Part shown: piece by piece, positions 36,901 to 49,100 of the stretch | Position numbering within the stretch: position 1 is the stretch's first letter | Layout of the letters: each line of letters opens with the position of its first letter | Assembly: GCA_008921705.1 (NCBI GenBank) | Contig: VFFE01007217.1 | Location: 26,850-90,849, forward strand | Reading direction: 5' to 3' | Length of the DNA: 64,000 bases | Origin: Burhinus oedicnemus | Lineage: Eukaryota > Chordata > Aves > Charadriiformes > Burhinidae | Notes under the pieces: generated by a model | Databases searched by the model: none | Seen by the model: only the letters and a program-made list of their open reading frames with translations | Told to the model about the DNA's origin: nothing | Made by a program: the position numbers and the translations under genes

Positions 36901-39900
36901 TTGTGGCATGCCCTAGATGCAAGCAAGAGTTAATATAAAAGTTTTCTGGCAGGCTTGTGCAGTTAGTGCTGGTGCCTGTCATAGCTTTGTTTCTGTTGTT
37001 ACTCAACTAAGCTGTATAAAGGCATCCTGGGCATGATGATCCCATCCAACTCCAACATATGTGTGTCTGGCTCCAAAATCTATGCCTTTCAGAATCAGTA
37101 TTTTAAAGAATGTTGAGACTTTGGTAGGGAAAATGTTATCACAATGTAATAATTTTCTTTTCTTTTGCTGTACATAAATTCCAAATTCCATTGACTTTAA
37201 GGGTTGAAATACTTCTGATTTGGTGATAATTTTCTTTTTTTCCCCTGAAGTGCAGTTAAACTATTTCTATTATAAATGTAAAGCATTTGAAATTAAGAGG
37301 TGGTAGGGAGCATCCTGAGGCAAAAACTTCAAAACCATAAATCCTCCAACTCCTTGTCTCATTCCACATACCCACCCCCCATAAAAATCCCAGAATAAAC
37401 AACTAGGAATTTAGTTTATCTTTATGGGGAGAGAAGAATATAATACTGGATCAGATGAATGGTGTATTCAAATCTGTATCTGGCAGCAACCAGTGCAAGA
37501 TGCCTTAGACAAAACTGCCTGAATTCTATTAATGGATAACTATTAAATAATCTGCTTATCTAGGAAACTTGTCTTTAATGTCTTTCACTTAGGTAGCTTA
37601 TGTCCAGAAACAGTACAGTTTATATTGCTTAGAAAATTGTCATGTCTAATATTGAATGGTCCTGTTCAGATGAATGTTACTATCTTACTTTGTTCTGTAT
37701 AAAAGAAATCATCCGTTGGAGTTTTATGTGTTGAATGTGACATTTTAAACATCTACACAAAGTGCATAAAGCAGCAGAGGATAAGGCTGGTGCTACTTAA
37801 ACCGGGATGTTTCTGTGGAAAGAGTTCCTGATCAAAACTCTCCAAGACCTCAAGCACTGAACCATCTTCACCATCTTCACTCTCAATATACGATATTCTA
37901 GCTGGCTCAGAAAAGTCTCACTGATTTGCCTGTTTTCCCATCCTCCAAATTTACAGGGAAAACATATTTTTCATTTCTAATAAATTGTTTTCTATTACAG
38001 CTATGTAAACACCTGTATCCCTTTCAGCTACACACTTTGCAAAGCTGGTGGCAAGGTACCCATTTTTCTTATAAGGCAAGATGGCGTATGATACTACTTC
38101 AATAAGGTGATAGCAGCAGTAGTAAAAAGAACAAAGATATTTAATTGTCTTCTGATAAAGCATCCTTCATATGATAAACTAAGTTTTATGAACTCTGACT
38201 AAATTATTAATCATTTCATTTTAAGGTGTCTGACTGTACTGTGGATTTCAGTTAGTGTTTTCTGATTTCTTATAGTGAGATACACATCCTTCATCCAAAG
38301 TATAGTTTTATTGCTTTGAAACAGTCATTTCTGCATGTTCCCATTCTGCCCCAGCTCAGCTCATTTAGAGGTGCTAGCAGGCCTAAAATTAATAGTATGG
38401 TGGGCACGAAACCATTAGATTCAAGTGTAACGGGAAGCAGCAATTTACTGATTTATGTAATCTTGCAAGTGGCTAGGAAAACCTGGAACTTGATTTTGAT
38501 GTTTATACACTTCCCCCTGGTTTGGTTTCTTGGTAACAGTTGCCACCACAGCATTTGAGAGCGGAAAGAAGCATCCTTCTCTATAGCTGTGAACAGGGCT
38601 TTCAGCACACTGATGAGCTGCCCAGGCTCACATGCAATCTGAGGCTATCGGGACTTGAATTGGCAAAATGATCAGCTTAAAAACTGTTCCTTGCACTACT
38701 TTGCATTGTGTAGCAGTAGGACATTGTTCCACACACAGGAAAAGGGTGCAGGTGGCCCATTCAGAGGAATGTGAAGGTGTCTATTGCCCCCGGAGGAACC
38801 CATACGTAACCTGCTACAGAACAAAAGCTGTCTTTTGTCCTCCCCAGTGTTACCCTGGACTAGTAAAAAACCCAAATAGGTAGCTTCTGAGCACTGTCAA
38901 GAAGTACTGAAATGCGTACACACATACACACTGTATGGGTAATTTAGGGGCTGAAAGGCTGACACTGTAGTATGAGACACTCCAAGGCAGCACAAGATTG
39001 CTTTGGCACAGACACTCGCAATGTTGGTGTGCTGCAGTCAGTCTGCCATTAGTACTTGGTTTCAAGTAGGTTTTCTCAGCTTTGGCTCTTGTTCTAAAAA
39101 GTTCGTGGTAAAAATACTTGTAGTTCAATACTGCATTATTTGTTCTATGCTATAAAGTCTCCTTATATTACTGCCTTAACTACACATACAATTCCAAGTT
39201 TTGCTCATGGGTAATGAAATTGGCAGATGACTAATGTTAAGTTGAACAAGGAGAATTTAAGCTCGTGTGACAATCCCTGGGAAAGACATACTGTTGTATA
39301 TTTCCCCTAAGCTCCAGCAACTATATAGTCAGTACTTACCACTTCAGGTTTCCAGTTTAACATGCGGGAAGGGGGAGGTTTTGGCACTTGTTCATTAAAA
39401 TTTAATCCCATGTTTGCAGAATGTCATAGTTTACTGTAGGCAAAATGATGAGTGAGAAGTATTAATGAGCATCATTAGTGTTACAGGCTGTTACTCTGGA
39501 CTTCAACTCCTTAATTTTATACCAGGGGTTCCCAAACTCTTAGCTATGTACCATCACAAACAGGAGCTCTGCAGTGTAGGGCAAGCTATGTACCACCGTG
39601 AAGTGTTCTGCACACTATTAATGTTACATGCACAGCTTCTTGTGCAGTATAAACTTGGCACTCCAAAACTGTACTAGGATACTGTTAGTTAGTCTCATCT
39701 AATTTAAAGATATTTGGCTAAGTTCCAAACACCTAAGTTTAAGGAATTTAGTTACATAAAATATTAGCTATGTTTTTGAAGCTGGATGGAGGAAAACTAG
39801 GTTGAAAATTTATTCCATTTAATCAGTAAGCTGCAGTGAGGCTTTGCAATTGTTGATCTGACCTAATCATTCATCTAATTAACATAATCACTCCTGACAT

Positions 39901-40867
39901 CTGATGCTGACATTTTCTTGTATTCAAAGGAAAGTATAAAATAATGGTCTTACAATTATTTGTCCAATGCAGATCTGTCCTCTTTGAGCAACAGCTACTT
40001 TTGCTCTCAGTAAGACGGATGATGCCATTTCCACAGAACTTGGGATGAGGAAGCCATAGTCTGAACCCTCTCAATGCCTCTGCCCTCAGCTCCTGGCTGG
40101 TTTTGCCATGAGCTATTCAGAAGCATCCAATGATATCTGTAGCACTCATCCCAGAAAATGGAGTATTAACTCTGATCTCTTCAGTGGTGAAAATGTGGAA
40201 TTATACTAAGCCCCTTTTCCTGCATTTTGATGGTGAACCATGTCTCTGACACAATTTTCAGTCAGATCTGATTCACCTTTAAGCAGTCTCATTTGGGCCA
40301 CATTTCCCTAGATTGCTTATGAAAATATTGTGGAGAGATGGCATCAGAGCTTTGCAAAGATGTATGGTCTCTACCTCTTCTCCCTTAGCTAGAAGGTTCC
40401 TTCTTGTAGAAAGGAATTGCACTGATTTGCCCAGATTAGTTGTTGACATACCCCTGTAGGTATGCTTCATCTGCCGGGAGCCAGGGATGGGCCTGCTCTT
40501 TGTTTACTTTTTTAAGTACTTACAGACAGTTTGGATGTTTATTTGCAGAGATAAGACTCTGACCGAGGCTATTAAACTCTTTCAAAACTCATATAAAATA
40601 AAAAATTGTAGCCTAATGTACCTGACTAAGGACAGAAAATCATGATAAGATAACCTAGAATTTCTAACAGTTTTGTGCTTGGTTTAGCAGCTTCAGTAGG
40701 TACTCAGTTAGGTATTTTTACATGGAACTTGCATTAGATATTCTCCTTTAAAAGATACTCCAAGACACAAAAAGTGGGAAAACTTTCTTAGAATTTACAA
40801 TGTGACGCCCCTTCTGTAGTTTTTTGTAATTTGTCTCAAGAAAATTAGAAAAATATTAGGACAAAGG
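33991..40867. other. Non-coding AT-rich sequence
   Basis: No exon or intact element recognised. It contains a 12-bp-arm hairpin with a partial direct copy at 35,889-35,939. The short frames at about 35,540-36,400 have no recognisable domain. Confidence 0.45.
35889..35939. repeat. 12-bp perfect hairpin with an 18-bp direct copy
   Basis: TATGTATGGACT (35889-35900) and AGTCCATACATA (35905-35916) are exact reverse complements around AGCA. The first 18 bases from 35891 recur exactly at 35922-35939. The layout fits a template-switch or slippage event. Confidence 0.93.
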
Positions 40868-41855
40868 TATGTTCTCTTCTCCAAGTTCTTCACTGGGTAT
40901 TCCCCAGGGCTCAGTCTTGGGGCCTGTTCTCTTCAATATCTTTAACAACTATCTGGATGAGGGGATCGAGTGTACCCTCAGTAAATTAGGTGGGAGTGTT
41001 GATCTGCTTGAGGGTAGGAAGGCCCTACAGAGGGATCTGGACAGGCTGGATCGATGGGCCAAGGCAAATGGTACGAGGTTCAACAAGGTCAAGTGCCAGG
41101 TCCCGCACTTGGGTCACAACAACCCCAGGCAATGCTATAGGCTCGGGGAAGAGTGGCTGGAAAGTTGCCTGGCAGAAAAGGATCTGGGGGTCCTGGTGGA
41201 CAGCCAGCTGAATATTGAGCCAGCAGTGTGCCCAGGTGACCAAGATGGCCAATAGCATCCTGGCTTGTATCAGAAATAGTGTGGCCAGCAGGACTAGGGA
41301 ACTGATTGTCCTGCTGTACTCGGCACTGGTAAGGCCTCACCTCAAATACTGTATTCAGTTTTGGGCCCCTCACTGCAAGAAAGACATTGAGGTGCTGGAG
41401 CTTGTCCAAAGGAGGGCAGCAAAGCTGGTGAAGGGTCTAGAGAAGAAGTCCTGTGAGGAGCGGCTGAGGGATCTAGCGTTGTTTACCCTGGAGAAAAGGA
41501 AGCTGAACCTTGCCGTTCTCTACAACTACCTGAAAGGAGGTTGTAGCGAGGTGGGAGTTGGTCTCTTCTCCCAAGTAATAAGCAATAGGACAAGAGGAAA
41601 TGTCCTCAAGTTGTACCAGGGGAAGTTTAAGTTGGATATTAGGAAAAATTTCTTCACCGAAAGGGTTGTCAAGCATTGGAACAGGCTGCCCAGGGAAGTG
41701 GTTGAGTCACCATCCCCAGAGGGATTTAAAAGACGTGTAGATGCAGTGCTGAGGGACATGGTTTAGTGGTGGGCTTGGCAGTGCTAGGTTAATGGTTCCA
41801 CTTGATGATCTTAAAGGTCTCTTCCAATGCAAATGATTCTATGATTCTATGATTC
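40868..41855 (+). mobile_element. CR1 LINE, about 1.0 kb, RT domain to 3' end (forward)
   Basis: It enters ORF2 within the reverse-transcriptase domain ([20 protein letters not shown]) and runs to the 3' octamer tail (tgattctatgattctatgat, about 41,834-41,853). The catalytic FADDTK block expected between SK and LGG is cleanly missing (junction at about 40985/40986), an in-frame loss of about 18 nt. A one-base gain near 41,214 splits the rest into two frames: one ends ...[10 protein letters not shown], and the other resumes at [19 protein letters not shown] and runs to 41,766. Both lesions make the copy inactive. The C-terminal frame, about 180 residues, is otherwise well kept, suggesting a fairly young insertion. 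Confidence 0.96.
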
Positions 41856-42237
41856 ACAGGCTGCCTAATAAAAATACTTGCAAGTTACACTAAGAGTAAG
41901 TGTTATTTTCTCTGAACGGAGTATTAGCCCAGACTTTCCTATTTACAAGTAAACCAGGTAGCCTAGATGAAGATTACATTAGTAAAAGCATTAACAATAT
42001 CAAGCCAAAATGGGACTGATCACTTGTACACACCAAAACAGGTGTGGTTTATAAACTGAGTTTACAGTGAAGAACATGTAAGTTGAATCTTCTGTTGACA
42101 CTTCACATCCAGATCTTTACCAGTGAGGTAGCTTAGTACAGAACTTAGAAAGACTGTCTTAAAGTGAGTACTGTTAGGATTAGCTGGAAAATTAGCTAAA
42201 CCTCTGTGCTCTGTGTGGTTATGAGAAACTCTTTGGA
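41856..42237. other. Spacer between two same-strand CR1 copies
   Basis: About 380 bp of unrelated AT-rich sequence with no feature recognised. Confidence 0.5.
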
Positions 42238-43191
42238 TTTTTCTGGGGGCTCAGTTTTAGGGCCAGTTCTCTTTAATGTTTTTATAAATGATCTGGACGC
42301 AGGAATAAAATGTACATGAAGTAAGTTTGCTGATGATACTAAACTAGGAGGAGCTGTGAACGCTCTCAAGGGTAGAGAGGCCTTATATAGAGATCTGGAT
42401 AGACTAGAGAGCTGGCCAGTCACCAACCATATGAAATTTAGCTGGATTCTGCACCTGGGACGGGATAATCCTCCTTATACATACACATTGGGGGACGAGA
42501 GGCTGGAGAGCAGTCCCACGGAAAGACATCGGGGGGTTTGGGTTGATGGCAAGTTGAATGGGAGTCAAGAGTGTGCGCCGGCAGCCCAAAGGGCCAACCG
42601 TGTCCTGGGGTGCATCCAGCACAGCAGAGCTAGCTGGTCGAGGGAGGTGATTGCCCACTTGACACTGCACTGGTGCGGCCCCACCTTGAGTTCTCTGTGC
42701 AGTTTTGGGCATGTCAATATAAGCAGGACATGGAGCTATGAGAGTGTGTCCAGAAGAGGGCAACCAAGATGGTGGAAGGCCTCGAGGGCAAGACTTGAGA
42801 GGAGTGGCTGAGTTCACTAGGCTTGTTCAGCTTGGAGAAGAGAAGGCTGAGGGGCAACCTCATGGCAGTCTACAACTTCCTCAAGGGGGGCAGTGGAGGG
42901 GGAGGTGCTGACGACTCTGGTGACCAGCAATAGGACACAAGGAAATGGAATGAAGCTGCATCAGCAGAAGTTCACATTGGACATTAGGAAAACGTTCTTC
43001 ACTAAGAGGGTGGTCAGTCACTGGAACAGTGAAGTGATCACAGCACCAAGCCTGTCAGAGTTCAAGGAGTGTCTGGATAATGCTCTTAGTCATATGGTTC
43101 AGTTTTAGATAGTTCTATGAGGAGCAAGGAGTTGGACTCGATGATCCTTATGGATCCCTTCCAACTTGAGATATTCTATGATTCTATGATT
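42238..43191 (+). mobile_element. CR1 LINE, about 0.95 kb, RT domain to 3' end (forward)
   Basis: A second forward CR1 close behind the first, truncated at almost the same ORF2 point ([19 protein letters not shown]). Unlike its neighbour it keeps the catalytic FADDTKLGG block (FADD at 42326-42337), but a TGA stop at 42317-42319 lies just before it and further frameshifts follow. Later blocks such as RTQGNGMKLHQQKFTLDIRK and TFFTKRVVSHWN mark the ORF2 C-terminus. It ends in ATTCTATG units (about 43,172-43,190). Sequence drift relative to the first copy argues for a separate insertion rather than a recent tandem duplication. Confidence 0.95.
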
Positions 43192-46100
43192 TTCCTTGTA
43201 TGTAAAGGGACCTGGCTTCTGCTCCCAAGCAAGGCCTCTCTTCCCCTGATTCCTGGCAGGCAGCTGTCCCTCCTGCCCCCCTGTACTATATTTTCCTTAT
43301 GATTTGTACTCTAGGTTTGGAAAGAGAAACAAGTTTTGGAAGAAAACAGTAAAGGAGAAACATGATGCAGAAAACAATGTTAGAGTGCTGCCCATCTCTG
43401 TCCTGTAGGCTGGGGAGTTCTTAATTGTTCAGATAAACATTCTAGCCTTTAGAGGATATTGAAAGCTGTCCCCAGCCTCACTTCATGAGCTACTGTTTGG
43501 TGTGTGGACACCTCCAAGAGGCCTCCTCCAGCTCTGGCAGGTAAGGCAAACCTGTTCCTCTGCTCCATGGCTTCAGGAAGGATCCTTGCTCATTCTGCTG
43601 CATCCAGCCCCTGCTGCACAAACACTCTGTCCTAGCAGCAGACAACCCATGGAGGCGGTAGGGCAAGAAGTGTCTTGGGCCAGAGCCACGCAACAGGTGA
43701 ATTGCAGCAAGTAGCCCCTGGCTCTCCTGGCTCATGAACCACTGCCCTGTCTGCTCTGCCACTGCCAGAAACCTTCTGGCCGTGTTGGCCGCATTGTGAC
43801 TCAGAAAGACTAGACAGGAAAGACTTTCAGAGAGCCCTGGGGCAACTTTTATCCAGCTGCAGATGATGCTTACAATGATTTCCTTTTGAGCCTACTAAGT
43901 GAACTATTCACCCTGCTAGGTGTGAATAAACAGGACAGGTAGTTTTAACACTAGGAAGTATTTTGATTTGAGTTGAGAAGCTGTTAATTTAAGGGAGGCA
44001 AGTAGGCTGGTCCAGAGGCAGAAAATCATTTCAGTTGTTTTTGGATAGTTATCCAATAAAATTATTTTTTCTTATGGTAACTTTAATATCCTTGAGCTAG
44101 GAATTAAAAAAAAAAAATTATACTGCTACTCTAGGAATAACTAGTGAAAGAACCAAATTTAAGAAAGAGCACACCCTTTCCCTACAGCCCAACTGTACCA
44201 GCCCTTCCTGGGAGAGTGCCAGAAAATGGATTTTCAATTTTTGCTAGCAATAGTCAGGCTTCTATGGAGACTGTGAGCCTGGATGTAGCTGTGATTGAAT
44301 TGGATTTTGAATAAAACACAATAAAAGGTTGCAGAACACAAAAAAATTCGCTTTTCCCTCCCTAACTGAAGGTGTTAGGAAATGAATTTATCCAAAATCG
44401 AGGTTACTTTCTGCTCTATTTCATCATCCTGCACAAATTTAATATTAATTATGCTTCAAATAATAAACAGTTTTAAAGCATCTTCTTCCTATGTATTTTA
44501 AGTACAATGATGAAATCAAAAAGAAACGTGCAGGAAAGAAGTCAGAGTGGGTGAGAAGCAAGTCTTTTGGTGCTAAGCGGGCAATTGGGGGCCCAATTCT
44601 GTAAAATATTTATACAGGGATTTATACAACTCAGCAGCTGTTTACATCAGTAGTCACTTGTACTATAAAATTTATGTGACTCTTAGGACCCAGATCCTGC
44701 TATTCAGTCATCCTATTGATTTTTTGTCTTCTGTGACATTGACTCTTGAGGCTGAAATGGTGTGTGTTGCCCTGTGAGCAGGGGACAGCATCACACCTGG
44801 ATTCTTGAAGGTATTTGGGTAGGTACAGATGTGAGTAGCAGCTTGCAAATTCCCCTCGGCATCCACAGCCCTAATGCCTATTTGTCAGCCCGGTTTTAAA
44901 AGTTACATTTGGTAGGGACAGGAAGCTGCACAGGAGCAGCCACAAGTTCAGATCATGGCCCCATGCAGGGCTGACACTCCGGCGTAGCCACTGCAGCAGC
45001 TGGTGAGGAGAGCAGGAATCACCAGAAACACCAGACAATGCCTCATGAGTGTTTGGCAGTTTTGATGCGGATGTTCCCATATGCTTTATAGCTTGTGTTA
45101 AGTACACTCTCACAGGATGTAGCAAATCTTCATGGAGACTGCCCTACGCATTGACCAAAAAGGATGACACTACCTTTTCCCAAAAGTGTGGTGTCTTGAT
45201 ATTGTAATGCTCTTAGCTTGTTGGATGAATGTTCTGCAAAGCGGTGTGAGCCAGAGAGTGCTCAGTGTACCACCAGTTTGTAGGCCTGAAGAGCCGGGGT
45301 GCCACTCAGACCTTGGTTGTTGTCCACATGCCCATAGGCTGTGTGTTTACTGGATCTGTTCTATATGTCCTCAAGGGCTGGGTTGTAACAAAACATTCAT
45401 TTTGGGAATCTAAATTTTTTATATAGTTGTCTAAAATTAACATTAACTATGCTTTGTGAATCTACTCTGAAGTCCCTAATTTGATTTTGCAGTTCTTTTT
45501 AATGGTTCTGAGGCTTTCTAAGGATAACTTTAAAAAATACCCTAATTTTGGAAAATGTCAGTTACTCATTGTATCTGACAATGTTTGTAATTACTAAAAC
45601 AACTTCATTGCTCACACACAATGTGTCATAAATCTTGTCTGCAGTTCATGCATTTTACAGTCTGCTGAAATAATTCTGCCTCTCAACAATACTGTTTTGA
45701 GAGCAGACTGCCATCAGGATAATTAGAAATCAATCCCAGGATCTCCCACAACCTATTCGCTGATTTTGGGTCTCTGAGGCTGTAAGGAAGGCATTATGCA
45801 TGCTCCTCCTAGCGGCCCCCAGCCATGCTGCTTCATTACAAGATGCCTCACACTCAGTCTTGATTCATAATCTTGATACCATGGATGAAGAAAATGACAC
45901 ACACAGACACCTCTGCCTCTGCTCTGTGTCACTGACGTCAAGGGCTATCAGTGGCGCTAGAGAGAGTAGATAGCCTTTGTGATATTACCAATAAACACTG
46001 GCAGGCCCTTTCGCAGCAGGGATCAGCTAGTTTAGACATTATCTCTTCATATCGCTTAAAATGGCTAAGACTGGCTGAGACATTTGTGCTGTCAATACAG

Positions 46101-49100
46101 AGAACTAAACCTCCCAATATCAGCAGCTGGAAGTTGTCAACTGAAAGCTGAATCACCCCCTGCAAAATCTGGCCCAGTCTCTCAGGATTTGGGGCTTGTC
46201 AGTCTGCCGATTTTTAAACTGGTGATGAGGTGCTCAGATGCCTTGGCAATGGGCAACGTGCCATACAAGCAACTAAAGCAGCTAAATAAACGGTGAGTCA
46301 AAGATTCTCAATAAAAATGAAACATCATGGCTTAAATCAAATTTAACATCCAAATACTTCCTGCCAACTGGGGCAATTGAATCATGACATGGAAACAGGA
46401 ATGACTTTGTCAGATATGGGATACATCAGGTTCTGAAACAACCTAGGGGCTAATTAGGCGATGCAGGTGAAAGCTACGTGTGCTTGGCAAGAAGCAAGTG
46501 TTCCCCTTCTGAGTAAAGCCTCCAAACCCCCTTGTTTTGTGCAGCAATTTGTTCTATGGCAATTTGAAAAAGGGGAGGTCTTGTCCTCAGACAAACACAC
46601 CAAAATGCCCTACACTAGTGACAGCAGTGACCCCATCCCTTCAGTGAGGTGCTTTGACCAGTACCTCTAACAGCTGCAGGTCCCTTAGTTTGCCGTATGT
46701 GCACCTCTGCTTGCCCGCTCAGGCCCTCCCCTGCAGCAGTCTTTCTGCTGCTCTGGCAGCACTCTGCAAGGCACAGCTTCCTCAGTGGGACACAGCAAAA
46801 GCTGGGCTTGCTTTGGCTCTTATTCTCTTTCCTCACTGTCCTGAGAGGTGAAAGAGTGACAGCAGCAGCAGCAGCACGGTGGCTTCTTCTGCTGTGGTCT
46901 TTGTGTTGAGACACCAGCAGGGTGACCTGCACTGAAAGGCACAGTGCAGGGAGCGAAAAATGCATCATTCTTACCAGTTCTTCCTGGCACAGCCAGTTCC
47001 TTGAAGCAGCCTATGTGCGCCACAGGCTCTGCGTCATGAGCAAGTGCCACAGTCCCTTTTGGCTCTTAGCTGAGGAAGACCTCTCTCCTAAAACAAAAGC
47101 AAGGCTAATAGTCCAAAAGGCACACGAACTGCTGTGTTTTGTGAGATAGGGAATGGAGGCAGTCTGGGACATGGGGGCAGATTTTGTACAGTGAAGAAAA
47201 GTGCAGGGAGGGAGGCAGCAGGGGCAGGAGCTGAATTGCACAGGTAAGATGGTGTAGCACTGGTGAAGGGTGTGAGAGCAGCAGCTCCTCATGTGGGTTC
47301 AGGTGAGAGGCCACAGTGCAGCAGCTGTGTTCTGTTTCCGCAGAAAACTCACTTGGTGCAAAAAGCAAGCATACTTGGGCTTGTGGGAAAAGGGATAACA
47401 AGATTTGCTGGCAGCATGTATGGTAGGAGAAGTGAGACTTTGAGAGATCTCATTATATGAAGATAGCTTTGATCAGGATGATGAGGTAGGGGGGGATGAG
47501 ACTTTAGCCACTGTTTAAATATAGAATAATTACAGAACGTACCCAGTGATATAATGGCTGTTGCATTGATCCAAACTGCTGGGCCTGTCTGGGCAATTAT
47601 CTCCTACAATACCAAGAATACTGGATGTTCTTTAAACAGAAATGTTTGATTTTTTCTAACAAATACACAAATGAGTCACCTGTTGGGTCCCATTTTATAA
47701 GCCTTAGAATCCTCTTCTCAGGGTCTATATTTGGGCATATTCGTGACTGAGTCAAGATTTTATTGTGACTGACAGAGTTAATCTTCAATTGTAAAAACAA
47801 GTGTTGCCCAACAAGATGTCTCTAATCAAGCCAATATCCTTGGAATTGACATCTTATGTAGCCAAAACATATTTACCCCATTAACTCTCTCTGTACCTCC
47901 ATCTTCCACATGTACCACAGGAGGAAGCAGAGAGGTGCATGGCCAGCAGCAGTGGGTGGTTGTCTCACCGTAAGCATGTACTCTGGCTTGTGCAGAGGGT
48001 GGCTGGTCGGTCGGTCGGTTGGTTGCTTCCACAGGAAAGGAAAACAACTATACTTGCTTTCCAGTCACCGTTGCCCTTTGCCATGGTTTGCTGTAACTGA
48101 GGGGTTCTTGACCCTCCACCATCAGAGCAACGTTCAGAAACAAAAATTCCTGCCATCTGTTCAAGAGTGAGCCATATGCAGTAAATGATTTCAAACAAAC
48201 ACAGAAATTACAACACTAAATACCAGAATATATCATAGCATTTCAATAACCTAAGATCACAGCTAATATTTCCCTTCAGCAATTTAAAGCTGCCATGGTT
48301 TGTTTGAAAAACAAGAATAAAATCATACTTTAATTCCCAATTAGTCACCAGAGAATATGATCATGATTAATTATAGCTTTGCTGACTGACAATGGCCTTT
48401 ACACCTCTCTTGATGTACACTGATTCTTTTTGAGTCTAAAGCTTGCTATGAGCTGTGTATGGACTTCTAATGAGGCTTCTTGTGCTTGAGGTATAAAAGC
48501 AGATGAGTGTTTATCTTCCCACTGTACAATGAATAAATCAGTGTACACGTTTTGGCTGTGTGGCTTTTTCATAGTTGTTTTTTGCGAGTTATTTGAGTTC
48601 TTTCCTCAGTGAGGGTGTAACAATATGTAATATTTTTTGTGTTTATCCAAGTTCATAATAGCTCTCCTATTTTAACAGGTTAGCTGTTGGATACCCTTGC
48701 AGCTGGAAAAGACTGTAGGAAGTATTCTTGTAATCATACCCACTATCATGGTCTGTGATTATTAACAGCCGATCCATATATCACACAATAATACTTCAGC
48801 TCTGGACTGACCAACACATACATGCAACTGCATTTTTATTAAATTAGCCAGAGCACAGAATAAGGAGTTTACATCAGCTTCATGACTTCACGGAGATGAA
48901 AACACAAGGTCGGCAAGCCTGCCAGTGCAAATCTATTTGTGAAAATACTTTGAAGGAACTTCAGCTACTTGAGTAAATTCTTACCAGATTGATGATCTGC
49001 TTCATGCTTGATTCTGCATTATGAGACAATATATCCAGCTCTAGAGAGCCTCAAACCATAGTCGGTCAAAGTGCAAGCTGTCTCAGGACACAGCTTGACA

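Noticed and set aside
46615..47401. Cluster of frames on both strands around an (AGC)5 tract
   Set aside because: Overlapping antisense frames with no recognisable motif and no splice or codon support.
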